A stretch of 7,113 nt of DNA from Coriobacteriales bacterium (GCA_031268525.1 JAIRXA010000044.1:1-7113); one strand, 5' to 3'; shown: positions 1-6,654, numbered from the stretch's first letter. Translations and numbers: made by a program. Notes: generated from the sequence alone by a model not told the origin.

Positions 1-1457
1 GTGATGGGTTCCTTGCAGAAAGCGTGAGCTGCCTCCACGATCTTGTCGGCGGCAACCCAGGTGATCTCCTCGGTAAACTCGGGCGTCCAGGGCTCCAGAT
101 GCTCTTTGAAGAACTCCCAAACCGGTTTTGCCTTGACCTTCGTGCCATCCTTAAGGGTGATGTCGTATTCGCCGTCCAGCATGGGGTCGATACCCTCGGG
201 GAGACGATCTTTACCGTACGGAACCAGAATGCCGCCCGCCAAGCCCTTGAGCTTGTCCATCGTGCCCTGATGCCACTCCCATTGATCCTCGGTAGGAAAA
301 CTGTGTTCGGTCTCCCCATCCCAAAGGCAGGCCTCTGAATCGAAGAAGGAAATACCGCCTGCGCCCTCATTGGCCAAGGCGTTCCACACCGCAAATTTGC
401 GAACCGAGCCGCCTTCGACCAGATCGGACTCCTTGACCAGACGAGTTCTGATCTTGGTGGGATAACTTCCCATCTCCATCTTGCCTTCGGGATCTCCCCA
501 CTCACTCCAGGTCCAACCCGAAGCCTCGATTTCCCTGGAATAGAGGAAAGGCGCATTGGTCCACTTTTTGACGAAGGTCTCATCGTAGGAGCGCATGCCC
601 TTCTCAGGCATGCCGATGACACACTCACGCAGAAGACCGAGGGCGATGGCGTCATCGGTACCGGGTCGCAGGTCGAGCCAGATGTCGGCCTCCTTGCCGA
701 GGTTTTGCAGACGGGGGCCGACGCAGATGCTTGTTTCCGCACGAACCTGCTCGTCGACCGTGGTACGACAACCATTGTCGTAGTTCGAAACCTCCTGATT
801 GGTGCCCCACTGGATGAACACCCTCTGCCCATCAACAAGGTTGCACCAATGCGCGCCGGGGAAGCAGATCAGGGCCGCGGCCGAAAGACGCGGGCCTTTG
901 CAGAGAATGCCGGCGGGTGAGCCGGTGTTCGCGGTTTGTATGACAAAGGTTGGATAGGCCTCAGTCGCATAGGTGGTGATACGTCCCGTACCGTGCGTAC
1001 ACTTCAGGGTATGAGGGCCATACTTGCTGATTGCGGCATTAAAACCCTCTGCGATAAGCTTGATACCCTCGTCATGCGTAATGCGAACCCATCCTGGATC
1101 CTCGCCTTTGGGATTGGTGCGTCGAGCGGCATAGCGAACCCTGTCGGGATGGTAGAGTGCCTGCATGGCGGAGCGCCCCTTGACGCAAAGGTTTCCGCGA
1201 CTGGCATACCCCGTGTCGTCTCCCTGTATGTTGGTCACGCGGCCATTTTGCACCGTTATCAGGTTGGCGCACTCCATCTTACCGCAGGCTCTGCAGGTAC
1301 TATGCGTAACCTGTACGCCAACTTCCCTATCCTCTCCTCCATCGACCTCGTCCAACAGAGGAGCACAGGCGGCAGCCGAATTCGCGAGAAGGGCTGCACC
1401 TGCCGTTGCGGCAGTTACCTTAAAGAAGGAGCGCCTGGATAACTTCGTTTCAAGCAT
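1..1457 (-). CDS. Tat-exported molybdopterin oxidoreductase (DMSO reductase family), 3' end outside window
   Basis: The frame is open from ATG at 1457 to the window edge (485 residues, C-terminus missing). The start is preceded by AGAGGTGA at a good distance. Residues 7-13 read SRRSFFK, a twin-arginine motif, followed by an Ala-rich hydrophobic stretch ending in SAAAC (Cys31). That could be a weak lipobox or a signal-peptidase site. A 4Fe-4S site follows, with Cys55, Cys58, Cys63 and Cys91. The C-x2-C-x4-C-x27-C spacing has one residue more between the second and third Cys than the common x3 form. Residues 178-190 (TGSPAGILCKGPR) fit the segment carrying the molybdenum ligand in this family, so Cys186 is my candidate ligand. 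The segment around 243-275 (VGPRLQNLGKEADIWL, then RPGTDDAIALGLL) is the classic pterin-binding core. It should be an extracytoplasmic bis-MGD redox enzyme. The substrate cannot be read from sequence. Electron-transfer partner subunits, if any, would lie left of the window. Eggerthellaceae carry many such enzymes, including catechol dehydroxylases. Confidence 0.95.
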   Translation of the reverse strand, partial: MLETKLSRRSFFKVTAATAGAALLANSAAACAPLLDEVDGGEDREVGVQVTHSTCRACGKMECANLITVQNGRVTNIQGDDTGYASRGNLCVKGRSAMQALYHPDRVRYAARRTNPKGEDPGWVRITHDEGIKLIAEGFNAAISKYGPHTLKCTHGTGRITTYATEAYPTFVIQTANTGSPAGILCKGPRLSAAALICFPGAHWCNLVDGQRVFIQWGTNQEVSNYDNGCRTTVDEQVRAETSICVGPRLQNLGKEADIWLDLRPGTDDAIALGLLRECVIGMPEKGMRSYDETFVKKWTNAPFLYSREIEASGWTWSEWGDPEGKMEMGSYPTKIRTRLVKESDLVEGGSVRKFAVWNALANEGAGGISFFDSEACLWDGETEHSFPTEDQWEWHQGTMDKLKGLAGGILVPYGKDRLPEGIDPMLDGEYDITLKDGTKVKAKPVWEFFKEHLEPWTPEFTEEITWVAADKIVEAAHAFCKEPI

Positions 1458-1535
1458 TCAATCACCTCTTTTAACTATCATGGAACCTCGGCTGGAGAAA
1501 ACCTCACTCATCTGCGATGGCTATGATCCACAATG

Positions 1536-1541
1536 ACTATA
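1536..1541 (-). promoter_or_regulatory. Possible -10 element for the molybdoenzyme
   Basis: The minus strand reads TATAGT about 80 bases before the oxidoreductase start codon. The same hexamer serves as the -10 of the pilin promoter in this window. No TTGACA-like -35 lies 16-18 bases upstream (the sequence there is GGGGAG), which would fit an activator-dependent promoter. This is weak evidence from a single hexamer. Confidence 0.25.
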
Positions 1542-1729
1542 GAACTCTGGAGACTTCCCTCCCCTCTCATTGGCAAAGCACCTCCCGCACTCTTTGAATT
1601 TCGCCTCTTTCTCCTATCAATCTGTCGTGATTATGGAACGCGGGCTCCGCCTGGTTGACACATAAAAATTGTGATTTGTCTGGAGAGGTGATTTATTTTC
1701 TCACTGATTTTCTGTGAGGCGACGTTTTT

Positions 1730-1767
1730 GCCCTGCCCACCTCCTCGTTTGGGGTGGTGGCAAGGGC
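1730..1767 (-). terminator. Imperfect GC-rich hairpin after the LuxR-type gene
   Basis: On the minus strand, GCCCTTGCC and further bases pair imperfectly with GGTGGGCAGGGC, with bulges, about 27 bases after the regulator stop codon. The stem is followed by AAAAACG rather than a T tract, so classical intrinsic termination on the minus strand is doubtful. It may only slow or partly terminate transcription between the regulator and the oxidoreductase. Confidence 0.3.
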
Positions 1768-1793
1768 GTTTCTGGCGAGGTCTTGATGCTTTC

Positions 1794-3173
1794 CTAGCGG
1801 GAGTTGATGACCTCGTCAAACAGCTTGATGAGATCCTCGCGTGAATGTATGTTGAGTTTCCGGTAGATGTTGCGAGAGTGGGTCTGGAAGGTGTTTTGGG
1901 AGATGCAGAGTTTCTCCCGCACATAGGAACCACTTCTTCCACGCGCCAGAAGAGAGAGAACGTCCACCTCGCGATTGGTCAGGCCATGACGCTCCCTGAT
2001 CATCTCACACGCCTGCTGATAGCGATAGCTTTTTGAGGATACCGGCAGGAGGTGCCAGGCATGAGTCGGGTTCTCGTTCAGTGAGATGGTCAAAGTGAGC
2101 AGAAAGACCGCGGCGGTTCCCAATAATATGAAATTGAGAAGGAAGGGGCGATCAACCAGCAGGACATAGAAAAGCACAAGCCCCAGCACAACACCCCCAT
2201 CAAGGCAGAGGCGCGAAGCTGTGAAACCCTTGATGCTGTGGGTCATACGATATACCTTGGGCAGCTGGAGCCAGACCAGCGTATCAAAGAGCGAATACCC
2301 TGCCCTCACGAGAAAAAGACTTACGAGCAGAAAGGGCGTGCCCAAGGCGGTCAGCACCAGGAAACCAACGCCCAAAAGAGGCAGGATTGCCATATAGGCC
2401 GAACTGAATCCGATGTTTCTCCCGGTAACCGATGTATAGATGAGTACCGCTATCCCGATACACCCGTTGACCAGAAGACAGATGAGCGCAAGCTCGGTTC
2501 CCATCTGCATATCAGTGAGAGTCAATCCAAACAGCAGGCCAAAGGCAAAGCCGGTCGAAAGCAGACCCACTCCCAACTTCCAGGGATAGGGCAGTCCAGA
2601 GGGGACAAGGTGAGACTGCTCCTCGATCGTCTGGTCGGCATCCCACCTGACCAGAATACAAAGTACGCATGAGACGGGGAGCAGCAGAATAGCCGCGATG
2701 TCGGGTAGCGGTCGTGGAAGAAAGGCAGTAAGCAGGAACACGGCTATTGCAGTAAACAGGGCGAGAATGATCTGCCTGGGGGCTTCCTCGGATTTGAACG
2801 TGACGAAAACCCGAGCCCAGATCACCAGAAGAACCCCACTGCCCAAGCCCGTGAGCACCGATCCGATGATCACGAGAGAAAGTATCAGGGGTTCAGGAGC
2901 ATAGGGGGCGATGACGACAAGGATCGTTCCAAAGGCTGCCAGGAAAGGAAGTACATACGGCCACCTCCGTACATGGTTGACCATGAAACTACGCGCCGTC
3001 ACGGTTGCAAAGAGCAGTGCGAGTACATAGAAAACAAGCGAAAGCAGCTCATTGAGCAAGAAATACATGGTGGCTGTCTCTTCGGCAGGGAAAAGAACCT
3101 TGCTGAGGCAGGCAAGAAAAACCCAGCCCCAGTAGAGGCCGATGCCCAGAAAGCAGACATTCTCCTTCTTCAT
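1794..3173 (-). CDS. LuxR-family regulator with 12-TM membrane domain
   Basis: A 459-residue protein. The first ~370 residues hold about twelve hydrophobic segments of membrane-span length, beginning with CFLGIGLYWGWVFLACL. The last ~65 residues form a LuxR/GerE helix-turn-helix: HGLTNREVDVLSLLARG, then the recognition region with SQNTFQTHSRNIYRKLNIHS. The protein therefore appears to be a one-component membrane sensor with a cytoplasmic DNA-binding tail. This architecture is expanded in Eggerthellaceae, often next to molybdoenzyme genes. Here it lies upstream of, and codirectional with, such an enzyme, so I infer it senses that enzyme's substrate and controls its transcription. Start choice: an in-frame ATG exists at 3188, but the ATG at 3173 (MKKENV) has AGAGG seven bases ahead and leads straight into the first membrane segment. 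No receiver or periplasmic sensor domain is visible, so a ligand would have to be recognised within the membrane bundle. Confidence 0.93.
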   Translation of the reverse strand: MKKENVCFLGIGLYWGWVFLACLSKVLFPAEETATMYFLLNELLSLVFYVLALLFATVTARSFMVNHVRRWPYVLPFLAAFGTILVVIAPYAPEPLILSLVIIGSVLTGLGSGVLLVIWARVFVTFKSEEAPRQIILALFTAIAVFLLTAFLPRPLPDIAAILLLPVSCVLCILVRWDADQTIEEQSHLVPSGLPYPWKLGVGLLSTGFAFGLLFGLTLTDMQMGTELALICLLVNGCIGIAVLIYTSVTGRNIGFSSAYMAILPLLGVGFLVLTALGTPFLLVSLFLVRAGYSLFDTLVWLQLPKVYRMTHSIKGFTASRLCLDGGVVLGLVLFYVLLVDRPFLLNFILLGTAAVFLLTLTISLNENPTHAWHLLPVSSKSYRYQQACEMIRERHGLTNREVDVLSLLARGRSGSYVREKLCISQNTFQTHSRNIYRKLNIHSREDLIKLFDEVINSR

Positions 3174-3299
3174 CCCTGTTCCTCTCATATCCCTTCGAGG
3201 ATCCCTTTGAGGAGCATCCCCGTTGAGCTCTTCCAGATGATCGCACGCAAAGAAAAAGCTTCCTATCTGATCATAGCGCCATATCCAGGCTCCCTGGGA
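3174..3299. other. Short gap between helicase and LuxR-type gene
   Basis: About 125 bases on the minus-strand path from the helicase stop to the regulator start. A small CCAGG-GAG-CCTGG hairpin follows the helicase stop but has no T tract directly behind it. I see no clear terminator or promoter, so cotranscription of the helicase and regulator can be neither supported nor excluded. Confidence 0.5.
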
Positions 3300-5237
3300 C
3301 TAAAGTGAAGAAGTGGCCCCAGGAAGACTATCCCCCATTTCATCGAGAAATGCCGATTGCGCCACTATCGCCTTTCTGCCCCCATTCTCAGAACGGATAC
3401 GGCGAATGTCCATTCCGAGAGGCTCGGCGTTGCCCAGGGACTCCTTCTGAAAATACGAGATCACCAATTCCCTTTTGGCCTTGGTCAGAACGCTGTAAAA
3501 CAGACAGCGGTCGGAATGCCAAGCCCTGTTGCTCCCTGTGTCATCAAAGGTGGTGATTGTCTCCGATGAGGGGATGAACCCGTTGACCGCTCCCACGATG
3601 AGCACCAGTGGAACGGAAAGGCCAACGAGGCTTTTCTGTAAGCCTATCCTGAGGGCGGGACCTGGCAGGAAATCGGGTTCAAAAAGGCGCTGCGAGGCCG
3701 TCTTGAAGAATTCTTGAGCCGTCTCGCTCCCGTTTATCGGCTCAAGCAGACTGAGGATCTGCGCCGGTGGTTCCTCTCCAGAGGGAGTCAGCGCATTGAG
3801 CAGAGCAAAGCCATTCTTGCCAGACTGAGCCTTGAGTATTTTGAGACCTGTCTGGTAGCGTTGGACCAAATCCTCCGACCCCGTAAAAGGGGATTCCGTA
3901 TTCTTTGAGAGAGCCTTGAGCGCATCGAGGACAGAGCTGTTGGATTTTCGAGCCTGTTCTTCCAGTTTGTTCCACAGATTGCTTCTTGTCAGGTAATCAC
4001 CATATCCGCACCAGTTGCGCCATGCCACGGGGTCGGTGGGATCGGCAGCGAGATTCAGAAGAGTATAAGCCAGGAGACTCTTACACCTTTCATACACCCT
4101 CGGATCGCCCGAAATCGCCTGATCTCTGAGAATCGCAGTCGTCTTGATACCCAATTCCTGGAAGGCTCTTACAAACGAACTTCCCCATTCCCTGTTGGGC
4201 ACGACAACAAAAACATCCTCGGCTTTCAGATAATCGTCCTCGTCAAGAATACGTTTCTGCAGATAGCCCGCAATACCCGCGAGCTCCTCTTTGGGTGTTG
4301 CCCATTTCACGACACCGATCTGTCCTCTCGGGTCATCCCGGGAAAACGTTACGAGCCCATCCTGCGCCATATCCGAGCCGAGAACGAGGGCATTACCTGC
4401 AGCGGCGATGCTCTGTGGGCAACGAAGGCTCTGGGTAAGCAGAAACTCCTTCGTTCCCGGATGATCCTCGGTAAAGGTGGTGAAGCCCAAAACAAGGGGA
4501 AACGGCTCGCGAAGTTTTACCTGTTCGTTCTCATTGCCGGCTATGGTCAGGCTTTGAGAAGCGAGTGTGTCGAGAATGAGTTGCGAGGCTTTATTGAGAT
4601 TCTGATAATCGTCTGCCAGGACATGGGGGCGGGCAATGGCTGCACGGGTCTCGCGCTTATCGCGCAAAAAGCGGAACGTGATAGTAGAGATCTCCTCGGA
4701 GAGCAGGGCCTTTCGCTCGATGAGGAGGCCTTTCAGAGTCGAAAGGACGAGCTCTTCCTCTCCGTCGGTGATGAAATCGTCCTTCTCGTCGTCCATCATC
4801 GACCACTCATGATAGAAGAATTTGAGCATCTCTCGGATACGCTTGGGCTTGATGCCGAGAACCTTGATATCCTCAAGAAGGATCTTGTACTCAAAGTCAG
4901 CCAGAACGCGGGGGTACCTGCCGGTGGCTTCCTGCACCTCGGGACGCGCCAACAGCTCAAGGCAAAAATCCCTCAGTGTTGTTACCTTGATTTCATGGGC
5001 GCCCGCAAGGTCGCTCTCGCCCAACCTGGCCGAGAACTCCCGAGCAGCAGCCTTTGTGGAGACAAACACATGAAAACTCTCGGGTGTGGCGCCCTGTCTG
5101 AGAAGCGATTCGATGCGCCGAATCAAAGCCAGGCTCTTGCCAGTCCCAGAACCACCGGTAATCTTGATTGCCGTGGCAGCACATGACGCGATTTCTCTGA
5201 AGACCTCTGGCTCTTCGTTTGTATCGGTACCAGACAT
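3300..5237 (-). CDS. Divergent UvrD/PcrA-like superfamily 1 helicase
   Basis: A 645-residue protein with the motif order of UvrD-type helicases (numbers from the chosen start). The P-loop GGSGTGKS is at 28-35, followed by motif Ia VFVSTKAAAREF. A motif II-like LADDYQNLN lies at 207-215, a motif III-like AGNENEQ at 233-239, and a motif IV-like LRCPQSI at 271-277. A motif V-like GLSVPLVLIVGAVNGFIPS starts near 539, and a motif VI-like CLFYSVLTKAKRELVISY runs 578-595. The family uses ATP to translocate on single-stranded DNA in repair, recombination or replication. Several key positions depart from consensus: DD instead of DE in motif II, GNENEQ instead of a GDxxQ form in motif III, and TKAK where TRA(K/R) supplies an arginine finger. 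ATP binding looks intact, but hydrolysis and coupling may be altered. No nuclease domain is seen. Start: ATG at 5252 is in frame, but ATG at 5237 has GGAAGGG six bases ahead and is preferred. The cellular role is unknown and neighbours give no clue. Confidence 0.88.
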   Translation of the reverse strand: MSGTDTNEEPEVFREIASCAATAIKITGGSGTGKSLALIRRIESLLRQGATPESFHVFVSTKAAAREFSARLGESDLAGAHEIKVTTLRDFCLELLARPEVQEATGRYPRVLADFEYKILLEDIKVLGIKPKRIREMLKFFYHEWSMMDDEKDDFITDGEEELVLSTLKGLLIERKALLSEEISTITFRFLRDKRETRAAIARPHVLADDYQNLNKASQLILDTLASQSLTIAGNENEQVKLREPFPLVLGFTTFTEDHPGTKEFLLTQSLRCPQSIAAAGNALVLGSDMAQDGLVTFSRDDPRGQIGVVKWATPKEELAGIAGYLQKRILDEDDYLKAEDVFVVVPNREWGSSFVRAFQELGIKTTAILRDQAISGDPRVYERCKSLLAYTLLNLAADPTDPVAWRNWCGYGDYLTRSNLWNKLEEQARKSNSSVLDALKALSKNTESPFTGSEDLVQRYQTGLKILKAQSGKNGFALLNALTPSGEEPPAQILSLLEPINGSETAQEFFKTASQRLFEPDFLPGPALRIGLQKSLVGLSVPLVLIVGAVNGFIPSSETITTFDDTGSNRAWHSDRCLFYSVLTKAKRELVISYFQKESLGNAEPLGMDIRRIRSENGGRKAIVAQSAFLDEMGDSLPGATSSL

Positions 5238-5451
5238 ATGAGACCCTTCCATCCATTTCTCACGTACAGCGGATGGAGCACCTCCCCCATTATGCCCTGC
5301 TCCTCTACGGGAACTTCGTAAGTTTATCAGAAATCGCCAAGACCCAAAAAGAAGAAGGTCAGAGCTCTGGGATGGTGATCAGGAGCTGGCTTATTCGTGT
5401 TTCATAAAAAAATAAATTTGTCAAGTACGTTTTATCGGAATTAACGGGGGC
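5238..5451. other. Divergent intergenic region between helicase and pilin
   Basis: This stretch holds no supportable gene. It must contain the helicase promoter on the minus strand, but none is clear. CATAAT on the minus strand (5289-5294) lacks a good -35, and a perfect TTGACA on the minus strand (5419-5424) lacks a -10 at the right distance. An A-rich tract near 5404-5416 lies upstream of the pilin promoter. Confidence 0.5.
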
Positions 5452-5480
5452 TTCACAAGGCGTTTACCAGCAGGTATAGT
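5452..5480 (+). promoter_or_regulatory. Sigma-70-type promoter for the pilin gene
   Basis: TTCACA (5452-5457) and TATAGT (5475-5480) are separated by exactly 17 bases, each one or two mismatches from consensus, with A/T-rich sequence upstream. Transcription would begin near 5486-5488, giving a leader of about 85 bases before the pilin start codon. Confidence 0.65.
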
Positions 5481-5485
5481 TTTCA

Positions 5486-5548
5486 CTGTCAAAGACAGAG
5501 CTGAACAGGGACGTATCAGCAAAGAAAACTCGGAAGGGAAAACCGAGT
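5486..5548 (+). promoter_or_regulatory. Structured 5' leader with three consecutive hairpins
   Basis: Three short perfect stems follow one another: CTGTC-aaa-GACAG (5486-5498), GCTGA/TCAGC with an 11-base loop (5500-5520), and ACTCGG/CCGAGT with a 9-base loop (5528-5548). They fill the leader from the predicted transcript start to the ribosome binding site, leaving the site single-stranded. It may protect the mRNA or bind a protein or ligand. It does not match the cyclic-di-GMP riboswitch cores I know. Each stem is short, so chance cannot be excluded. Confidence 0.42.
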
Positions 5549-5550
5549 CA

Positions 5551-5562
5551 AAGGAGAAGGAG
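5551..5562 (+). promoter_or_regulatory. Doubled Shine-Dalgarno site of the pilin gene
   Basis: AAGGAG occurs twice back to back (AAGGAGAAGGAG), with the second copy ending eight bases before the ATG at 5571. The strong site fits high translation, as expected for a major pilin, and fixes the start codon. Confidence 0.8.
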
Positions 5563-5570
5563 AACGCACC

Positions 5571-6056
5571 ATGAAGAACATGATCGCAAAGCGTCTGGCC
5601 CTCAAGGCCTCAGACAAGAAGGGCTTCACCCTGATCGAAGTTATCGTCGTCCTCGTCATCTTGGGCATCATGGCAGCCCTCATCGTGCCGGCCCTGACCG
5701 GTTACATCGAGAAGGCCCACCAGCGCACCGTCGTCACCGAAGCCGCCACCTACCGCACTTCCCTGCAGGCCATCGGCACCGATACGGTTGCCAGCGGTGG
5801 AGATCCGACCGCGATAACCACTGGCTCCAGTGTGCTGCCCGACGAATACATGCCCGTATCGGATGAGGATACTCCTACGGTTACCGAAGAAATCAACGCT
5901 CTTGTTGGCAACGAGGCTCTTGATGCAGCCGACCTCACCGGGATCGTGTTCACTGGCACAGGTCAGCTCACCAACTTCGTGTACACGAACGGCACCTATA
6001 CCGCAACCTACTCAGATGGCAGCTACGAGGTCGCGCCGGTAACACCATCAAACTGA
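5571..6056 (+). CDS. Type IV pilin-like protein with prepilin N-terminus
   Basis: A 161-residue protein with a textbook class III signal. A basic leader (residues 1-18, ending DKKG) is followed by FTLIEVIVVLVILGIMAA, with Glu at mature position 5, then VPALTGYIEKA. A prepilin peptidase would cut after Gly18 and methylate Phe19. The hydrophobic helix packs in the pilus or pseudopilus core. The mature part is about 143 residues. After the helix the domain is rich in Thr, Ala, Asp and Glu, contains no cysteine (so no disulfide-closed D-region), and ends in a Tyr/Thr-rich segment (VYTNGTYTATYSDGSY) that looks like beta strands. No assembly ATPase, platform protein or peptidase is adjacent, so it must use machinery encoded elsewhere. 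It has its own promoter, leader and terminator and is thus a single-gene unit. It could be a major pilin, a minor pilin or a pseudopilin. The strong expression signals favour a major subunit. Confidence 0.92.
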   Translation: MKNMIAKRLALKASDKKGFTLIEVIVVLVILGIMAALIVPALTGYIEKAHQRTVVTEAATYRTSLQAIGTDTVASGGDPTAITTGSSVLPDEYMPVSDEDTPTVTEEINALVGNEALDAADLTGIVFTGTGQLTNFVYTNGTYTATYSDGSYEVAPVTPSN

Positions 6057-6082
6057 CATCACTCACTCCCCGTCCCACCAGC

Positions 6083-6114
6083 CAAACTACCCCGCTTCCC
6101 GGCGGGGTAGTTTG
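6083..6114 (+). terminator. Intrinsic terminator of the pilin gene
   Basis: A perfect 13-bp stem (CAAACTACCCCGC paired with GCGGGGTAGTTTG) around a 6-base loop lies 26 bases after the pilin stop codon. The 3' arm ends in TTTG instead of a long T tract. The A-rich 5' base makes it usable on the minus strand too, so it may also stop readthrough from mobB. Confidence 0.82.
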
Positions 6115-6132
6115 CATAGGGCGTAGGGGTGC

Positions 6133-6330
6133 AGGGGTGACCTCGTAGGTTTCGCCAGGCGTCGGGGCGAACAATCCCGTAGGTTCCGCGAGGCGTCGGG
6201 GCGAACAATCCCGCAGGTTCCGCGAGGCGTCGGGGCGAACAATCCCGCAGGTTCCGCGAGGTGTAGGGGCGAACAATCCCGTAGGTTCCGCGAGGTGTAG
6301 GGGCGAACAATCCCGTAGGTTCCGCGAGGT
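6133..6330. repeat. 34-bp tandem repeat array, about six units
   Basis: The unit begins GCGAACAATCCC and continues GYAGGTTCCGCGAGG, then YGTMGGG. It starts at 6167, 6201, 6235, 6269 and 6303, an exact 34-base period. The last copy breaks off near 6330. A diverged copy at 6133-6166 keeps only the second half. The full units differ at only a few positions (CGT/CGC before AGGTT, and GCGTC/GTGTA near the end), which shows recent duplication. There are no spacers, so it is not CRISPR, and 34 is not a multiple of three, so it is not a coding repeat. Confidence 0.95.
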
Positions 6331-6360
6331 TTAACTTTTTCCCCGAAAATGGCCTTGCAC

Positions 6361-6511
6361 TGTACGAGATTGACGTTAGTAGCGAGTTAGATATCTTTAA
6401 CTTTTATCGTCAAATGTAAATTGGCTGGTAGATAAACTGCTCCTGTGAATAGCTCTTTGCGAAAAGGTGCCTCTTGCCCCCTCAAATCGCTACTAACGTC
6501 AATCTCGTACA
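6361..6511. repeat. 151-bp element with perfect 25-bp inverted repeats
   Basis: The arm at 6361-6385 (starts TGTACGAGATTGACG, ends AGTAGCGA) is exactly complementary to 6487-6511. The 101-base interior is more AT-rich than the surroundings and encodes no recognisable protein. Size, perfect terminal inverted repeats and lack of a transposase suggest a MITE-like non-autonomous element. No clear target-site duplication is seen (TTGCAC on the left, CAAACT on the right). A cruciform or long RNA hairpin is the alternative. Confidence 0.88.
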
Positions 6512-6545
6512 CAAACTGCCCGATTCCTCGCAAAAGTAGGAAAAT

Positions 6546-6590
6546 CTGTAGGTTCCGCAAGGTGTAGGGGCGGGCTCTGACCGCCCGGTG
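6546..6590 (+). repeat. Isolated tandem-unit remnant joined to REP-like hairpin
   Basis: The sequence CTGTAGGTTCCGCAAGGTG repeats the second half of the 34-bp unit with one or two changes. It runs into GTAGGGGCGG, then CTCTGACCGCCCGG, where GGGCGG (6568-6573) pairs with CCGCCC (6581-6586). The 34-bp array and the REP-like hairpins thus share sequence and probably ancestry. Confidence 0.75.
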
Positions 6591-6611
6591 AGCACGAAAA
6601 TCCTCTCTACC

Positions 6612-6645
6612 TACACGGGCGGACTGATGTCCGCCCCTACGGGCG
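6612..6645 (-). repeat. REP-like hairpin in opposite orientation
   Basis: GGGCGGAC (6617-6624) pairs perfectly with GTCCGCCC (6629-6636) around TGAT. The minus strand reads GTAGGGGCGGACATCAG, matching the head of the element near 6564 in reverse. The two form an inverted pair like a BIME. A third arm GGGCG (6641-6645) can pair with CGCCC instead, giving an alternative fold. Confidence 0.75.
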
Positions 6646-6654
6646 AACGCATGG

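Larger units (their letters stand above)
1458..1793. other. 336-bp intergenic region upstream of the molybdoenzyme
   Basis: No convincing gene lies here. The stretch separates the regulator stop codon from the oxidoreductase start, both on the minus strand, so it should hold the enzyme's promoter and any operator. It contains an imperfect GC-rich hairpin just after the regulator, a TATAGT hexamer nearer the enzyme, and GTGATT words on the plus strand at 1627, 1671 and 1688. The last two are GTGATTT and start 17 bp apart. These words could be regulator contacts, but they are short and chance is a real alternative. Confidence 0.7.

Noticed and set aside
936..1442. 168-residue plus-strand open frame opposite the oxidoreductase
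   Set aside because: The minus strand here encodes the conserved Fe-S and signal-peptide region, and the plus-strand product is unrecognisable.
1518..1545. Partial palindrome CTATGATC...GACTATAG near the candidate -10
   Set aside because: Only about six of eleven pairs match, which is too weak to call an operator.
4461..5186. 241-residue plus-strand open frame opposite the helicase
   Set aside because: It lies wholly antisense to a gene with clear helicase motifs, and its sequence shows no domain.
5419..5424. Perfect TTGACA on the minus strand as a helicase promoter
   Set aside because: No acceptable -10 hexamer occurs 16-18 bases downstream; the sequence there is close to AACACG.
5486..5550. 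Cyclic-di-GMP riboswitch ahead of the pilin
   Set aside because: The conserved cores of class I and class II are absent and the region is too short and simply folded.
5968..6310. Arg/Pro-rich minus-strand reading frames across the tandem repeats
   Set aside because: They are produced by the 34-bp repeat read in shifting frames, lack ribosome binding sites and overlap the pilin 3' end and its terminator.
6133..6330. CRISPR array
   Set aside because: The repeats are contiguous with no unique spacers, and no cas genes are present.
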